Positions 30,444 through 40,452 of a stretch of DNA of 64,000 nt are shown here, piece by piece. A program made the translations under genes and the position numbers. Positions within the stretch are counted from its first letter, which is position 1. Each line of letters begins with the position of its first letter. The stretch spans positions 2,108,001 through 2,172,000 of the forward strand of contig CP007152.1 of NCBI GenBank assembly GCA_000831005.1. The letters are read 5' to 3'. The DNA is from Marinobacter salarius. Its GTDB lineage: Bacteria; Pseudomonadota; Gammaproteobacteria; Pseudomonadales; Oleiphilaceae. The notes below the pieces were generated by a model. The model was given only the letters and a program-made list of their open reading frames with translations. It made no database searches and had not been told where the DNA came from.

Positions 30444-33368
30444 ATGGCTGCAGTGATCGAAAACACCGTCCATCCGGCCTTTGAAAAGCTTCGCAGTCAC
30501 CGGATCAGCACGCTGAACGTGACGGTCGAGGAATACCGTCACCGCAAAACCGGTGCCCGCCACTTGCACCTAGCGGCGGATAACGACGAAAACGTGTTCT
30601 TTGTGGCCCTGCGAACCTTTCCCATGGACTCCACCGGTGTTGCTCATATCCTGGAGCATACGGCGCTGTGTGGCAGCGAGCGTTTTCCGGTGCGCGATCC
30701 GTTTTTCATGATGATTCGCCGGTCCCTGAACACCTTTATGAATGCCTTTACCAGTAGTGACTGGACGGCTTATCCCTTCGCCAGCATGAACCGCAAGGAT
30801 TTCGACAACCTGTTGACGGTTTATCTGGACTCGGTGTTCTTTTCCTCTCTGGACCCGCTGGACTTTGCGCAGGAAGGGCATCGCCTCGAATTCGATACGC
30901 CAGACGATCCGTCCACCGACCTGGTCTACCGCGGTGTGGTCTACAACGAAATGAAAGGCGCCATGAGTGCGCCCACGTCACAGCTGTGGCAGAACCTGTC
31001 CAGCCACCTGTTCCCGACCACCACCTACCACTACAACAGTGGTGGTGAGCCAGACCACATTGTAGATCTGAGCTACGACGACCTGTTGCGCTTCTACCGT
31101 CATCACTACCATCCCAGCAATGCGATCTTTGCGACCTACGGGGACATTCCAGCTCACGAGCATCATGAACGCTTCGAGGAGCTGGCTCTGAAGCGGTTTG
31201 ATCGTCTGGATGTGGAGCTGCCGGTACGTGATGAGAAGCGGATGTTCTCGCCGGTGCGCGTCGACCAGAGTTACGCCGTCAGTGAGGGCGAGGAAACCGG
31301 CCACAAGACCCATATCGTGATGGGCTGGTTGCTGGGACACAGCTTTGACCTGCAGGAAAACCTGGAGGGGCAGCTGCTGGCCAGTGTTCTTCTGGAAAAC
31401 AGTGCGTCGCCCCTGATGCGGGCGCTGGAAACCACCGATATTGGTCATTCGCCGTCTCCGATGTGCGGCCTGGAAGACTCCAACCGTGAAATGACCTTTG
31501 TCTGCGGCATTGAGGGCAGTGACCCGGAGAGGCAGGACGACCTTGAAGCGCTGATCGAACAGACGTTGGCGAAGGTAGTGGAAGAGGGCGTCAGTGAGGA
31601 TCGCCTGGAAGCCATTTTGCACCAGTTGGAATTGCATCAGCGCGAGATTGCCGGCGATAGCTTCCCGTATGGCCTGCAACTGATCATGACCGCGATTTCG
31701 CCGATGGTCCATGGCGGCGATCCGGTTGAGCTCCTGGATTTGGAGCCGGTCCTGGCTGATATGCGGGAAAAAATCCGTGATCCTCAGTATGTGCCCGGCC
31801 TGATCCGCCGCAAACTGCTGGAAAATCCGCACCGCGTTACCCTCACGCTGCGCCCGGATGACAAGCTGGAGAGTCGTCGCCAGGCGGCAATTCGCGATGC
31901 CCTTGCCCGCCGCAAGGCCTCGTTGACTGACGAAGAGGTTCGCCAGATTATCGAGCGCGCCCAGGCCCTGGAAGAACGGCAGACACGGAAAGACGACGAT
32001 TCCATCCTGCCGAAGGTTGACCTGACCGACGTTCCCCTGCAGTTGCCGGAACCCGAGGCGCGGTTCGCCGGCGACATGCCTGCGACCATTTATGCCCGTG
32101 GCACCAATGGTCTGGTGTACGAGCAGGTGATCCTGCCGGTACCGAACCTGACCGAGGAAGAACTGTTGTTGCTGCCGTACTACACCACCCTGATTCCGGA
32201 AGTGGGTTGCGGCGACTTGGATTACCTGCAGATGCAGGATCGTATTTCGGCGGAATCCGGTGGCATCAGTGCGTCCTTCTCCGCCAAGGGAAAAATCGAC
32301 GATGTTCAGGATCTTGAGGGTTATATCGTCTTTAATGGCAAGGCGCTGGCTCGAAACCGCGAAGCGTTGACTCGCCTCCTGAACGACGTCTTTGATGGCG
32401 CCCGCTTTGATGAGAAGGAGCGGGTGCGGGAGCTGATTGCCCAGATTCGTTCCCGCCGCGAGCAGGCGGTTACAGGCAGTGGCCATGCGTTGGCCATGGG
32501 GGCGGCATCGCAGGGAATCAGCCCGGGTGCGTGGCTGTCGTTCCGTCTTGGGGGATTGGAAGCTATCCGTGGCGTCAAGGCGCTGGATAAGTCCCTCAGC
32601 GAACCGGCCGAGCTCGACAGATTCTGTGAGCGGCTTGCAGCACTGCACGAACGTATTCGGAACCAGTCCCGTCAATTCCTGCTGATCGGTGAGGAAGAGC
32701 AGCTGGACCCGATGCTGACGGAAATGAAGACCGTTTGGGGCGACTCCGGTGCGGGAGAGCAAGCAGCCTGGAAGCTTGAGCCCGTCAGTTATCAGGCGCG
32801 TCAGGCGTGGTTAACGTCAACCCAGGTGAACTTCTGCGCCAAAGCCTACAGCACGGTTGCAATCGACCACCCGGACGCAGCGGCACTGACCGTTTTGGGT
32901 GGTTTCCTGCGCAACGGCTACTTGCACCGGGCGATCCGTGAAAAGGGTGGCGCCTATGGCGGTGGAGCTGGCCAGGACAGCGTGAACGGCACGTTCCGTT
33001 TCTTTTCATACCGCGATCCCCGGTTGGGCGAGACGTTGGAGGATTTTGACAACGCCCTGAAGTGGCTGCAGACCGAGCAGCACGATCCTCAGGAGCTGGA
33101 AGAATCCATTCTCGGCGTGATCGGGCAACTGGATCGCCCACGGTCACCAGCTGGTGCAGCCCGCCATGCTTTCCACAATCGCCTGTTCGGCCGGACGCCC
33201 GAGCAGCGTGCGCGTTTCCGGGAACGGGTGTTGGCGGTGACCCTGGATGATATGAAACGAGTGGCCCGCGAGTGGTTGAAGCCGGGCAGCGCCAGTGTAG
33301 CGGTTGTCACCAGCTTCGAAAATCGTGATACCGCTGAAAAACTGGGGCTGGAAATTCAGGAGCTATAA
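30444..33368 (+). CDS. Insulinase-family (M16) zinc metalloprotease, presequence-protease type
   Basis: 974 residues, intact. The inverted zinc motif HILEH is at residues 68-72, with the downstream Glu ligand in VYNEMKGAMSAP, and the large internal duplication expected of single-chain M16C enzymes (presequence protease/PreP-like). The C-terminal half carries the degenerate domain with GGAYGGGAG. No signal peptide is visible, so it is predicted to be cytosolic and to degrade peptides. A terminator follows. Confidence 0.88.
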   Translation: MAAVIENTVHPAFEKLRSHRISTLNVTVEEYRHRKTGARHLHLAADNDENVFFVALRTFPMDSTGVAHILEHTALCGSERFPVRDPFFMMIRRSLNTFMNAFTSSDWTAYPFASMNRKDFDNLLTVYLDSVFFSSLDPLDFAQEGHRLEFDTPDDPSTDLVYRGVVYNEMKGAMSAPTSQLWQNLSSHLFPTTTYHYNSGGEPDHIVDLSYDDLLRFYRHHYHPSNAIFATYGDIPAHEHHERFEELALKRFDRLDVELPVRDEKRMFSPVRVDQSYAVSEGEETGHKTHIVMGWLLGHSFDLQENLEGQLLASVLLENSASPLMRALETTDIGHSPSPMCGLEDSNREMTFVCGIEGSDPERQDDLEALIEQTLAKVVEEGVSEDRLEAILHQLELHQREIAGDSFPYGLQLIMTAISPMVHGGDPVELLDLEPVLADMREKIRDPQYVPGLIRRKLLENPHRVTLTLRPDDKLESRRQAAIRDALARRKASLTDEEVRQIIERAQALEERQTRKDDDSILPKVDLTDVPLQLPEPEARFAGDMPATIYARGTNGLVYEQVILPVPNLTEEELLLLPYYTTLIPEVGCGDLDYLQMQDRISAESGGISASFSAKGKIDDVQDLEGYIVFNGKALARNREALTRLLNDVFDGARFDEKERVRELIAQIRSRREQAVTGSGHALAMGAASQGISPGAWLSFRLGGLEAIRGVKALDKSLSEPAELDRFCERLAALHERIRNQSRQFLLIGEEEQLDPMLTEMKTVWGDSGAGEQAAWKLEPVSYQARQAWLTSTQVNFCAKAYSTVAIDHPDAAALTVLGGFLRNGYLHRAIREKGGAYGGGAGQDSVNGTFRFFSYRDPRLGETLEDFDNALKWLQTEQHDPQELEESILGVIGQLDRPRSPAGAARHAFHNRLFGRTPEQRARFRERVLAVTLDDMKRVAREWLKPGSASVAVVTSFENRDTAEKLGLEIQEL

Positions 33369-33393
33369 GGCACCTGAAAGCACCCGAAAACGG

Positions 33394-33434
33394 AAGGCCG
33401 ACGCTCATTAAGGGAGAGGGCGTCGGCCTTTTTG
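33394..33434 (+). terminator. Terminator after the M16 protease gene
   Basis: An 11-base-pair stem AAGGCCGACGC / GCGTCGGCCTT with a loop of about 15 bases and TTTTTG tail, between convergent genes. Confidence 0.85.
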
Positions 33435-33443
33435 TTATCTGCT

Positions 33444-34259
33444 CTATCGGTTCCGTTTAAGCCCGGTGCTGACCATGATGCGCGTAGAGATTTCCTCCAC
33501 GGAATACGCGGTTGTGTTGAGGTAAGGAATTCGTTCCCGGCGGTACATCAGCTCAATTTCCTCAATTTCATGCATGCACTGCTTCATGGATGAATAACGG
33601 GAGTTCGGTCTGCGTTCGTTGCGGATGGTTGCCAGCCGCTCCGGCTCGATGGTCAGCCCAAAAATTTTCTCCTTGTGAGGCCGCAGCGCAGCTGGCATTT
33701 GCTGGTCGTCCAGATCTTCCTCGGTTATGGGATAGTTGGCCGCCTTTACACCATATTGCAGGGCCAGATACAAGCAGGTGGGCGTCTTGCCGCTGCGAGA
33801 GGCGCCGACGAGAATCAGGTCTGCCTCGTCGTAATGACGCGTGCGGGCGCCGTCATCGTTATCCAGAGCGAAATTGACAGCATGGATGCGCCGTTCGTAG
33901 CTGCCTTCGTTGTTGATGGCGTGTGATTTGCCAACGGTATAGGAGGACGAGGACTGCAGCTCCTGTTCCAATGGATTCAGGAAGGTACCGAAGATATCCA
34001 CCATGAAACCGTTTGCGCCGGCGATAACATCGCGGATATCGCTATTAACGATGGTGTCGAAAACCAGCGGCCGCATGCCATCGATTTCCTCCGCTTTATT
34101 GATGCGCTTGACCATCTCCCGGGCTTTGTCAGCGTCATCAATATATGGCACCGTAATGCGTTCAAACTCAATTTTCTCAAATTGTGCCAGAAGGCTGTGC
34201 CCCAAGGCCTCGGCGGTCAGGCCGGTGCCATCGGATATAAAGAAAGCGGTTCGTTTCAT
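33444..34259 (-). CDS. ppsR: PEP synthase regulatory protein (bifunctional kinase/pyrophosphorylase, DUF299)
   Basis: Reversibly phosphorylates PEP synthase on a Thr, ADP-dependently, switching it off and on. 271 residues, intact. The N-terminus [12 protein letters not shown] and the P-loop [10 protein letters not shown] (about residues 152-161) are characteristic, as is YPITEEDL after it. Divergent from ppsA, its substrate, across 174 bases. Confidence 0.93.
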   Translation of the reverse strand: MKRTAFFISDGTGLTAEALGHSLLAQFEKIEFERITVPYIDDADKAREMVKRINKAEEIDGMRPLVFDTIVNSDIRDVIAGANGFMVDIFGTFLNPLEQELQSSSSYTVGKSHAINNEGSYERRIHAVNFALDNDDGARTRHYDEADLILVGASRSGKTPTCLYLALQYGVKAANYPITEEDLDDQQMPAALRPHKEKIFGLTIEPERLATIRNERRPNSRYSSMKQCMHEIEEIELMYRRERIPYLNTTAYSVEEISTRIMVSTGLKRNR

Positions 34260-34433
34260 GGTGTGCGGTCCGGCTCCGTATTTGGCGGCTACCCTAGGTA
34301 AATTCCACAGGTTACAGTATCATACACGCCAAGTTCGAGAGCCCGCAGTGGAGAATGCAGTAATTGCAGGGTTGAAATCAGCTCCACCTGTCCGGTTTGG
34401 CTCTTTGCTACAATGAATCAAGGGAGACACGCT

Positions 34434-36805
34434 TTGGAAGATTACATTATCTGGTTTGATCACCTGGGAATGTCAGACGTTGACCGGGTCGGGGGAAAGA
34501 ATGCCTCCCTCGGTGAAATGATCAGTAATCTTGCCAACGCAGGTGTTACCGTTCCGGGTGGCTTTGCTACAACCGCTCACGCCTACCGTGAATTCCTGGC
34601 CAAAGACGGTCTTCGTGAAAAGATCGACAACGCTTTGGACGCTCTGGACATCAATGATGTGAACGAGTTGGCTCGGGTCGGCTCCGAAATTCGCCAGTGG
34701 ATTCTTGATACGCCATTTCCGGACGCGCTGGAAAAGCCACTTGCGGATGCCTACGCAAAGCTACGTGACGGCAACGACAACCTCGCGGTGGCGGTGCGTT
34801 CGTCAGCCACTGCGGAAGATCTTCCGGATGCGTCATTTGCTGGCCAGCAGGAGACTTTCCTTAACGTTGTGGGCCTGGAACAGGTGCGGACGTCAGTAAA
34901 GGAGGTCTTCGCCTCCCTGTTCAATGACCGCGCCATTTCCTATCGTGTCCACCACGGTTTTGATCACAAACAGGTAGCCTTGTCTGCTGGCATTCAGAAA
35001 ATGGTGCGCAGTGAGACCGCTGCCAGTGGCGTTATGTTCACCCTGGACACGGAATCCGGTTTCCGGGATGTCGTGTTTATCACCGGCTCCTACGGCCTGG
35101 GTGAAACGGTGGTGCAGGGTGCTGTGAACCCCGATGAATTCTACGTTCACAAGCCCACCCTCACGGCGGGCAAGCCTGCCGTTCTGCGCCGCAACCTGGG
35201 TAGCAAGGCCATCAAGATGGTTTACCACACTGACCCCGCCGCAGAGCAGTTTGTGGAAACGGTCAAGGTTGAACAGGACGAACGTAATCGCTTCTGCATC
35301 ACTGACGCGGAAGTGGAAGAACTGGCCAAGCAGGCCATGATCATCGAAAAGCATTACCAGCGCCCGATGGACATTGAATGGGCGAAAGATGGCGACGACG
35401 GCCGTATCTACATTGTGCAGGCCCGTCCGGAAACCGTTAAGAGCCGCGCTTCGGCCAACGTGATGGAGCGTTATCTGCTCAATGAGACCGGCACCATCCT
35501 GGTGGAGGGCCGCAGTATCGGCCACAAGATTGGCAGTGGCCCGGTCAAGATCATCACCAGTATCAAGGAGATGGACCGCGTACAGGCGGGCGATGTTCTC
35601 GTTACGGATATGACCGACCCGGACTGGAGCCGGTGATGAAGCGGGCGTCCGCCATCGTAACCGACCGCGGTGGGCGTACCTGCCATGCTGCCATTATCGC
35701 GCGGGAGCTTGGTATTCCGGCCGTGGTGGGCTGTGGCGATGCCACGGAGATTCTGAAAGACGGCCAGGAAGTGACGGTGTCCTGTGCCGAAGGCGACACC
35801 GGGATGATCTACGAGGGCAGCCTCGATTTTGAGCTGAAGGAAAACACGGTAGACTCCATGCCCGCCATACCGTTCAAAATCATGATGAACGTGGGTAACC
35901 CGGACCGGGCCTTCGACTTCCAGGCGCTACCCAATGAAGGTGTCGGCCTGGCGAGACTCGAGTTCATCATCAACCGCATGATTGGCGTTCACCCAAAGGC
36001 GCTGCTGAATTTTGACGGCCTGCCGCGAGATATTCGTCAGACGGTGGAGAAACGGATCTCCGGGTACAGCTCGCCGGTGGACTTCTACGTCGACAAGCTA
36101 GTCGAGGGAATATCCACCCTTGCCGCTGCCTTTGCGCCCAAGAAGGTGATTGTGCGGCTGTCCGACTTCAAGTCCAATGAATACGCCAACCTGATCGGCG
36201 GTACCCTTTACGAGCCCGATGAAGAAAACCCGATGCTGGGCTTCCGTGGTGCCTCTCGGTATATCTCCGAAACCTTCCGTGATTGTTTCGAGCTTGAATG
36301 CCGGGCGTTGAAGAAAGTCCGTAATGAAATGGGGCTGACCAACGTTGAGATCATGGTGCCTTTTGTCCGCACGGTGGGAGAAGCCGAGCAGGTGGTGAAC
36401 CTGTTGGCGGAAAATGGTCTCAAGCGTGGCGAGAACGGATTGCGCGTGATCATGATGTGCGAGCTCCCCGCCAACGCCCTGTTGGCCGAGCAGTTCCTGG
36501 AGCACTTTGACGGCTTCTCGATTGGTTCTAACGACCTGACCCAGTTGACCCTGGGGCTGGACAGGGACTCCGGCATCATTGCCCACCTGTTTGACGAGCG
36601 GAATGACGCCGTCAAGGCGTTATTGGGCAGTGCTATCCAGGCCTGCAAGAAGGCGAATAAGTACATCGGTATCTGCGGCCAGGGGCCCTCGGATCATCCT
36701 GACCTGGCCAAATGGCTGATGGATCAGGGGATCGATTCCGTATCCCTGAATCCGGACTCGGTACTGGATACCTGGTTCTTCCTCGCGGACGAGAAAATCG
36801 ACTGA
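34434..36805 (+). CDS. ppsA: Phosphoenolpyruvate synthase (frameshifted)
   Basis: Converts pyruvate and ATP to phosphoenolpyruvate, AMP and phosphate for gluconeogenesis. The ATP-grasp half contains [29 protein letters not shown] and VQARPET; the phosphohistidine domain has [14 protein letters not shown] with the catalytic His; the C-terminal PEP domain has [11 protein letters not shown] and CGQGPSD. The break is near 35625: GACTGGAGCC should be GACTGGGAGCC, giving DWEPVMKRA. The restored length is 790 residues (E. coli 792). I chose TTG at 34434 because AGGGAG lies seven bases before it and [12 protein letters not shown] aligns with the family start; ATG at 34413 has no comparable site. Confidence 0.93.
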
Positions 36806-36830
36806 CCATTTCGAGAAAAGGAGCACGTGC

Positions 36831-37312
36831 GTGCCTATCGTAACCCCTGATCTGTGTGACGATTACCCCGAAATCCTGGTGGTAGAGCCGGGTTTCCGCA
36901 ACTTTGGTGGCGTGGACGCCTTCGGGGGCGAGATCGTGACGGTGAAATGCTTTGAGGACAATTCCATCGTTAAGGAACAGGTTGCCTGCCGGGTAACGGT
37001 CGTGTGATGGTTGTGGATGGTGGCGGATCAAAGCGGGCCGCTCTGCTGGGTGACATGCTGGCCGAGAAAGCGGCGGGTAATGGCTGGGCTGGCCTGGTGA
37101 TCTATGGCTGTATCCGCGATGTAGATGTCATTGGAAAGACAGCCCTGGGAGTGCAGGCGCTGGGTACGCATCCGCGCAAGACCGAGAAGCGTGGAGTGGG
37201 TGATCTGGACGTGCCGGTCACCTTCGGAGGCGTGACCTTCCATCCTGGCCATTACATCTATGCCGATAACAACGGTATCGTGGTTTCCGAAAAGCCACTG
37301 AAGATCGACTGA
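36831..37312 (+). CDS. rraA: Ribonuclease E activity regulator RraA (frameshifted)
   Basis: Binds RNase E and inhibits its activity. The fold is that of 4-hydroxy-4-methyl-2-oxoglutarate aldolases. The start is GTG at 36831 with AAAGGAG upstream ([14 protein letters not shown]). The frame breaks near 36984: GTTGCCTGCC should be GTTGGCCTGCC, giving [17 protein letters not shown]. The second part with [14 protein letters not shown] and DNNGIVVS is intact. The restored length is 160 residues, the standard size. Lies 25 bases after ppsA. Confidence 0.92.
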
Positions 37313-37376
37313 TACGGCCGTTTGCCCGGTAGTTCCCCCGTACTCTACCGGGCTACATTTCCCTTGACCGCACCGG

Positions 37377-37679
37377 TCAGCGTTTTACCTTTACAATCTC
37401 CATCCCCAGGAGAAACCCATCCCCGTCAGGAACACAGCGAAGCACGCGGCAGACCGTTTCGAATGGCGGGAATTGCTCGCTGGTGGAAGGTAGAAGGGTG
37501 TGGATTTCATCCCCTTCGGCAAACGCCCTTTCTACGTAAAGCTGCATGCCAGTGCCGCTGAGATCCCGGCAAATGCCTGGAATCGCGACGCCATTGCTGT
37601 CTGTGAGTTCGATTTCCGAGTTCATTGTCATGCGGTGGAAATCGCGTTTTTCTGAATAGTCCTTCATGGTTTCAGACAT
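37377..37679 (-). CDS. PilZ-domain protein
   Basis: 100 residues, a single PilZ domain expected to bind cyclic di-GMP. The N-terminal arginine motif (EKRDFHRM) and the DLSGTGM motif, equivalent to the D/N-x-S-x-x-G signature, are both present. Frame intact. No effector domain is attached, so it probably acts as an adaptor. Neighbours do not reveal the target. Confidence 0.82.
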   Translation of the reverse strand: MSETMKDYSEKRDFHRMTMNSEIELTDSNGVAIPGICRDLSGTGMQLYVERAFAEGDEIHTLLPSTSEQFPPFETVCRVLRCVPDGDGFLLGMEIVKVKR

Positions 37680-37750
37680 CCCGGCACCTCGCGGTTGTTG
37701 TTTTGTTAGTTATAAATGCTAAGGGCGGAAGCGTCAAAGAATTCATGGGA

Positions 37751-37797
37751 ATAAAAATTCGGGAAGCCCTTATATTTAGTATTTAGGTTTCCCGAAT
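37751..37797 (-). terminator. Terminator of the SH3-domain gene (minus strand)
   Basis: An inverted repeat of 12 bases (arms 37757-37768 and 37786-37797, one mismatch) with a run of Ts immediately after the stem when read on the minus strand, about 65 bases past the stop of the SH3 gene. Confidence 0.65.
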
Positions 37798-37860
37798 GAC
37801 ACTATATGTGGGTTTTCGAAGAGGCGCTTCCTCCAACGTCTCCCTCGATGGGGAGGTGTT

Positions 37861-38577
37861 CTATGCCCAGTTGTCCGTTTTCCGTGAAGGCTTGAGCAGC
37901 GGGATAACAAGGGCCAAAATCACCCCGAGCAGCACAAGGGCTGCACCCAGTAGCATGAAATCGGATTCCTTTTTGGCTTCCAGGCGCTCCTTTTCTGCAG
38001 TGAGCACTTCCAGGTCGTTGCGCAGCTTCTGGTTCTCTTCGCGAAGCTCGCTATTCCGCCGATTCAGATTGATGGAGTCCGAAGCGACTTCCTTGATATT
38101 ACGAAGCTCTTCGCTGAGTCTTCCTGCGCGGGCTTCCAGGGACTCTTCCGAGCTCCTGAGTTCGTTCCGTTCCGTTGTGACTTCCTCAAGCTGCGTCCTG
38201 AGATTATTCAGTTCATTGCGGGCTTGTTCCAGTTGCCGGTTGGTGGCTTCCAGACGTTGGCGCGCAATAGGAGTGTCGGTGAGATAGCGTGACACCATCC
38301 AGCCTTCGATGCCGTCCGGCGTGCGTACACGGCTATACCCTGATTCCGATGTTTCCAGCAGCTCAAGCGAGGTTCCGCTCCGGACTCCTGAGTGCAGGAT
38401 TCGGTACTGTGTCCCTTCACCACTTCGGATCGGAGCGTAGAGCGTGTCATCGACATAAACGGTTTTGGCGTGGGTTGACGTTGCAGCCACCATCAAAACG
38501 ATAATGCAGGTAATCAGACGTAAAGGCGTCACTGGTTTTATTCCCTGGAACAGCGATTTAAGGCGCAATTTTGTCAT
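37861..38577 (-). CDS. TIGR04211-type SH3 domain protein (YgiM-like)
   Basis: About 238 residues from MTKLRLKS. The N-terminal signal peptide ends near STHAK; a bacterial SH3 domain (VYVDDTLYAPIRSGEG to GWMVSRYL) is followed by a long coiled coil (about residues 90-205) and a C-terminal membrane helix (FMLLGAALVLLGVILALVI) with a basic tail. It is an exported protein anchored at its C-terminus. E. coli YgiM has this architecture; its molecular role is not established. Frame intact. Confidence 0.85.
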   Translation of the reverse strand: MTKLRLKSLFQGIKPVTPLRLITCIIVLMVAATSTHAKTVYVDDTLYAPIRSGEGTQYRILHSGVRSGTSLELLETSESGYSRVRTPDGIEGWMVSRYLTDTPIARQRLEATNRQLEQARNELNNLRTQLEEVTTERNELRSSEESLEARAGRLSEELRNIKEVASDSINLNRRNSELREENQKLRNDLEVLTAEKERLEAKKESDFMLLGAALVLLGVILALVIPLLKPSRKTDNWA

Positions 38578-38649
38578 AGATGCCGGGTCATACAAGGTGG
38601 AGTTCATTACAAAAAGCTCATGGTGCCAGGTGCAGGCAACCGTGCGCCC

Positions 38650-38948
38650 TCAGGGCAGTACAGCCTTGAAGGGTTTGACGATCACTTTCTGGTACACACC
38701 GGCATCCACGTAGGGGTCGGCATCGGCCCAGGCCTGGCCGATGCCAATGAATCAAATTCGGCTACAACCAGGCTGCCGGTGAACCCTGCGTCACCGGGTT
38801 CCGGTGTGTCCAGGGCCGGGTGGGGACCCGCGACCAGAAGGCGGCCTTCGTCTCTGAGCAGCTTTAGCCGTTCAATGTGGGCAGGACGGGCAGAAGACCT
38901 CAGCGGCAGGCTGTTCTCGACATCTTCGCTGATGATGGCGTAATACAT
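38650..38948 (-). CDS. YciI family protein (frameshifted near 3' end)
   Basis: Small ferredoxin-like-fold protein of the YciI family; enzymatic role unknown in most members. Start [17 protein letters not shown] with conserved His in RPAHIERLK and the GPHPA segment. The frame breaks near 38737: the sense strand reads TCGGCCAGGCC where TCGGCCCAGGCC is expected, after which [14 protein letters not shown] and [10 protein letters not shown] follow to a stop at 38650. The restored length is 99 residues, typical for YciI. Confidence 0.85.
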
Positions 38949-39034
38949 GATATTCTCCGGATATTTACTGACACAGTGTAATACCTGGCTGGTAAACTGG
39001 CGTTGATGGTATTTACTCTGAAATCGGGAAAGAT

Positions 39035-39913
39035 GTGACTATAACCCAAGAAGCTGACTTCTGCATTGATCTGCATTGCCACACGACGGCGTCCGACGGC
39101 GCGCTGCCACCGAAGGAATTGGTCGCACGTGCGCACGCCAGAGGTGTTACCCACCTTGCCATAACAGATCACGATACCATCGCCGGGCTTGAAGAAGCAT
39201 CGGAGGCCGCACGGGAGGCTGGTCTTACGCTGATCGCCGGTACCGAGCTGTCCTGCCTCTGGAAAAGTCACACCATACACGTAGTCGGGCTTGATTTTGA
39301 CGTTGATGACGACCGTCTGAAGCAGGCATTGGAGCGGCAGAACACGAACCGTTGGTCCCGAGCCCGCACCATTACCGACAAGCTTTCAAAGCTGAAAATT
39401 GAAAACCTGCTCGAGAAGGCAACGGATAAGGCGGGCGGCGACGTGCCCGGTCGGCCTCATTTTGCCAGGGTGCTGGTGGAAGAGGGGGTGGTAAAGGATA
39501 TCGCCCAGGCGTTCAAGCGCTACCTTGGAGCTGGCAAGGCGGGGGATGTAAAGGGTTTCTGGCCTGAATTGCCGGAGGTTGTCCGCTGGATTACCGAGGC
39601 TGGAGGTGTGGCCGTGCTGGCCCATCCCAGGAAGTACAAACTTACGGCGACAAAATTGCGAGCGCTCGTTGCTGACTTCCGTCAGGCGGGTGGTCGGAGT
39701 ATCGAGGTATCAACGTCGGGGCAGTCCAGTGGCGATCTGGGCTTTTTGGCGGAATTGTGTCGCCGGGAAAACCTGCTTGCCTCCCAGGGCAGCGATTTCC
39801 ATTTTCCCGGTGCGCCTTGGTGTGAGCTTGGGGTCATCATGAAAATGCCAGACGGGCTTGAGCCTGTCTGGCATCATTTCAAAGAACCGGCAGGGGTTTT
39901 CGCAGCGGTTTAA
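39035..39913 (+). CDS. rnm: PHP-domain phosphoesterase / RNase AM
   Basis: Polymerase-and-histidinol-phosphatase fold metalloenzyme. The E. coli homologue YciV (RNase AM) trims 5' ends of rRNA and hydrolyses 3',5'-bisphosphate nucleotides. 292 residues from a GTG start. The first metal motif is DLHCHTTASDGAL; ITDHDTI, HPRKYK and SDFHFPG supply further ligands. The frame is intact. The GTG start is the first in-frame start downstream of the divergent yciI promoter region. Overlaps the convergent YecA-like gene by four bases. Confidence 0.85.
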   Translation: MTITQEADFCIDLHCHTTASDGALPPKELVARAHARGVTHLAITDHDTIAGLEEASEAAREAGLTLIAGTELSCLWKSHTIHVVGLDFDVDDDRLKQALERQNTNRWSRARTITDKLSKLKIENLLEKATDKAGGDVPGRPHFARVLVEEGVVKDIAQAFKRYLGAGKAGDVKGFWPELPEVVRWITEAGGVAVLAHPRKYKLTATKLRALVADFRQAGGRSIEVSTSGQSSGDLGFLAELCRRENLLASQGSDFHFPGAPWCELGVIMKMPDGLEPVWHHFKEPAGVFAAV

Positions 39914-40449
39914 TCCGGTGCGTGGAACAGCAGGTATAGGTCGGTCAGCGAGTCGGGGATGGCGTCCGCCATTTGCCGGGACAGCTTCTCGCTGTTGCGG
40001 ACATTCTGGAAGTCTTCATCCTCGAACAGCCCGGACAGCGTAAGCATCGGCACCAGCAGGTCTGCGGTTTCTTCCTCTCCGGCCTCCAGCCAGGCTTCCT
40101 CATTCTCAAGGAAGGTGTCCACGAACCCGGCACACCAGTTTTCCAGTGCGTTCATCGGATCGCCATCTTCAGGTTCCGGCAACTCAAGAGACTGGCCCAT
40201 GTCCAGTGCGTGTGCCATATCCCTGCCGAGCTGTTCAACGGCTTGTCGGAACGCATCCGGAACCTGGCCGCTGGGCGCCTGTTCAGCGCCCGTGGCCAGT
40301 CTGAAGATGTCCTCAGTGCTCAAGGATGTCGGGCCCACCACGCTGGCGCAGACAACCCCGTGCAAACCGAAGAAATCCAGGGCTTCGTCGCCCCAGGGTT
40401 CGGCGAAAAGGATGTCTTCCAGCGCTTCGATGTCCGAATCTGATAGCAT
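39910..40449 (-). CDS. YecA/YgfB family (UPF0149) protein
   Basis: 179-residue acidic, helical protein. The family signature is visible in FFGLHGVVCASVVGP, WCAGFVDTFLENEEAW and the C-terminal DLYLLFHAP. No SEC-C metal-binding tail is present. Function unknown. It starts three bases after the rne stop codon and is probably translated from the rne transcript. Confidence 0.8.
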   Translation of the reverse strand: MLSDSDIEALEDILFAEPWGDEALDFFGLHGVVCASVVGPTSLSTEDIFRLATGAEQAPSGQVPDAFRQAVEQLGRDMAHALDMGQSLELPEPEDGDPMNALENWCAGFVDTFLENEEAWLEAGEEETADLLVPMLTLSGLFEDEDFQNVRNSEKLSRQMADAIPDSLTDLYLLFHAPD

Positions 40450-40452
40450 TCG

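Noticed and set aside
30978..32762. A 594-codon open frame antisense to the M16 protease
   Set aside because: A GC-rich third-position shadow of a real gene; the sense frame has HILEH and full family length.
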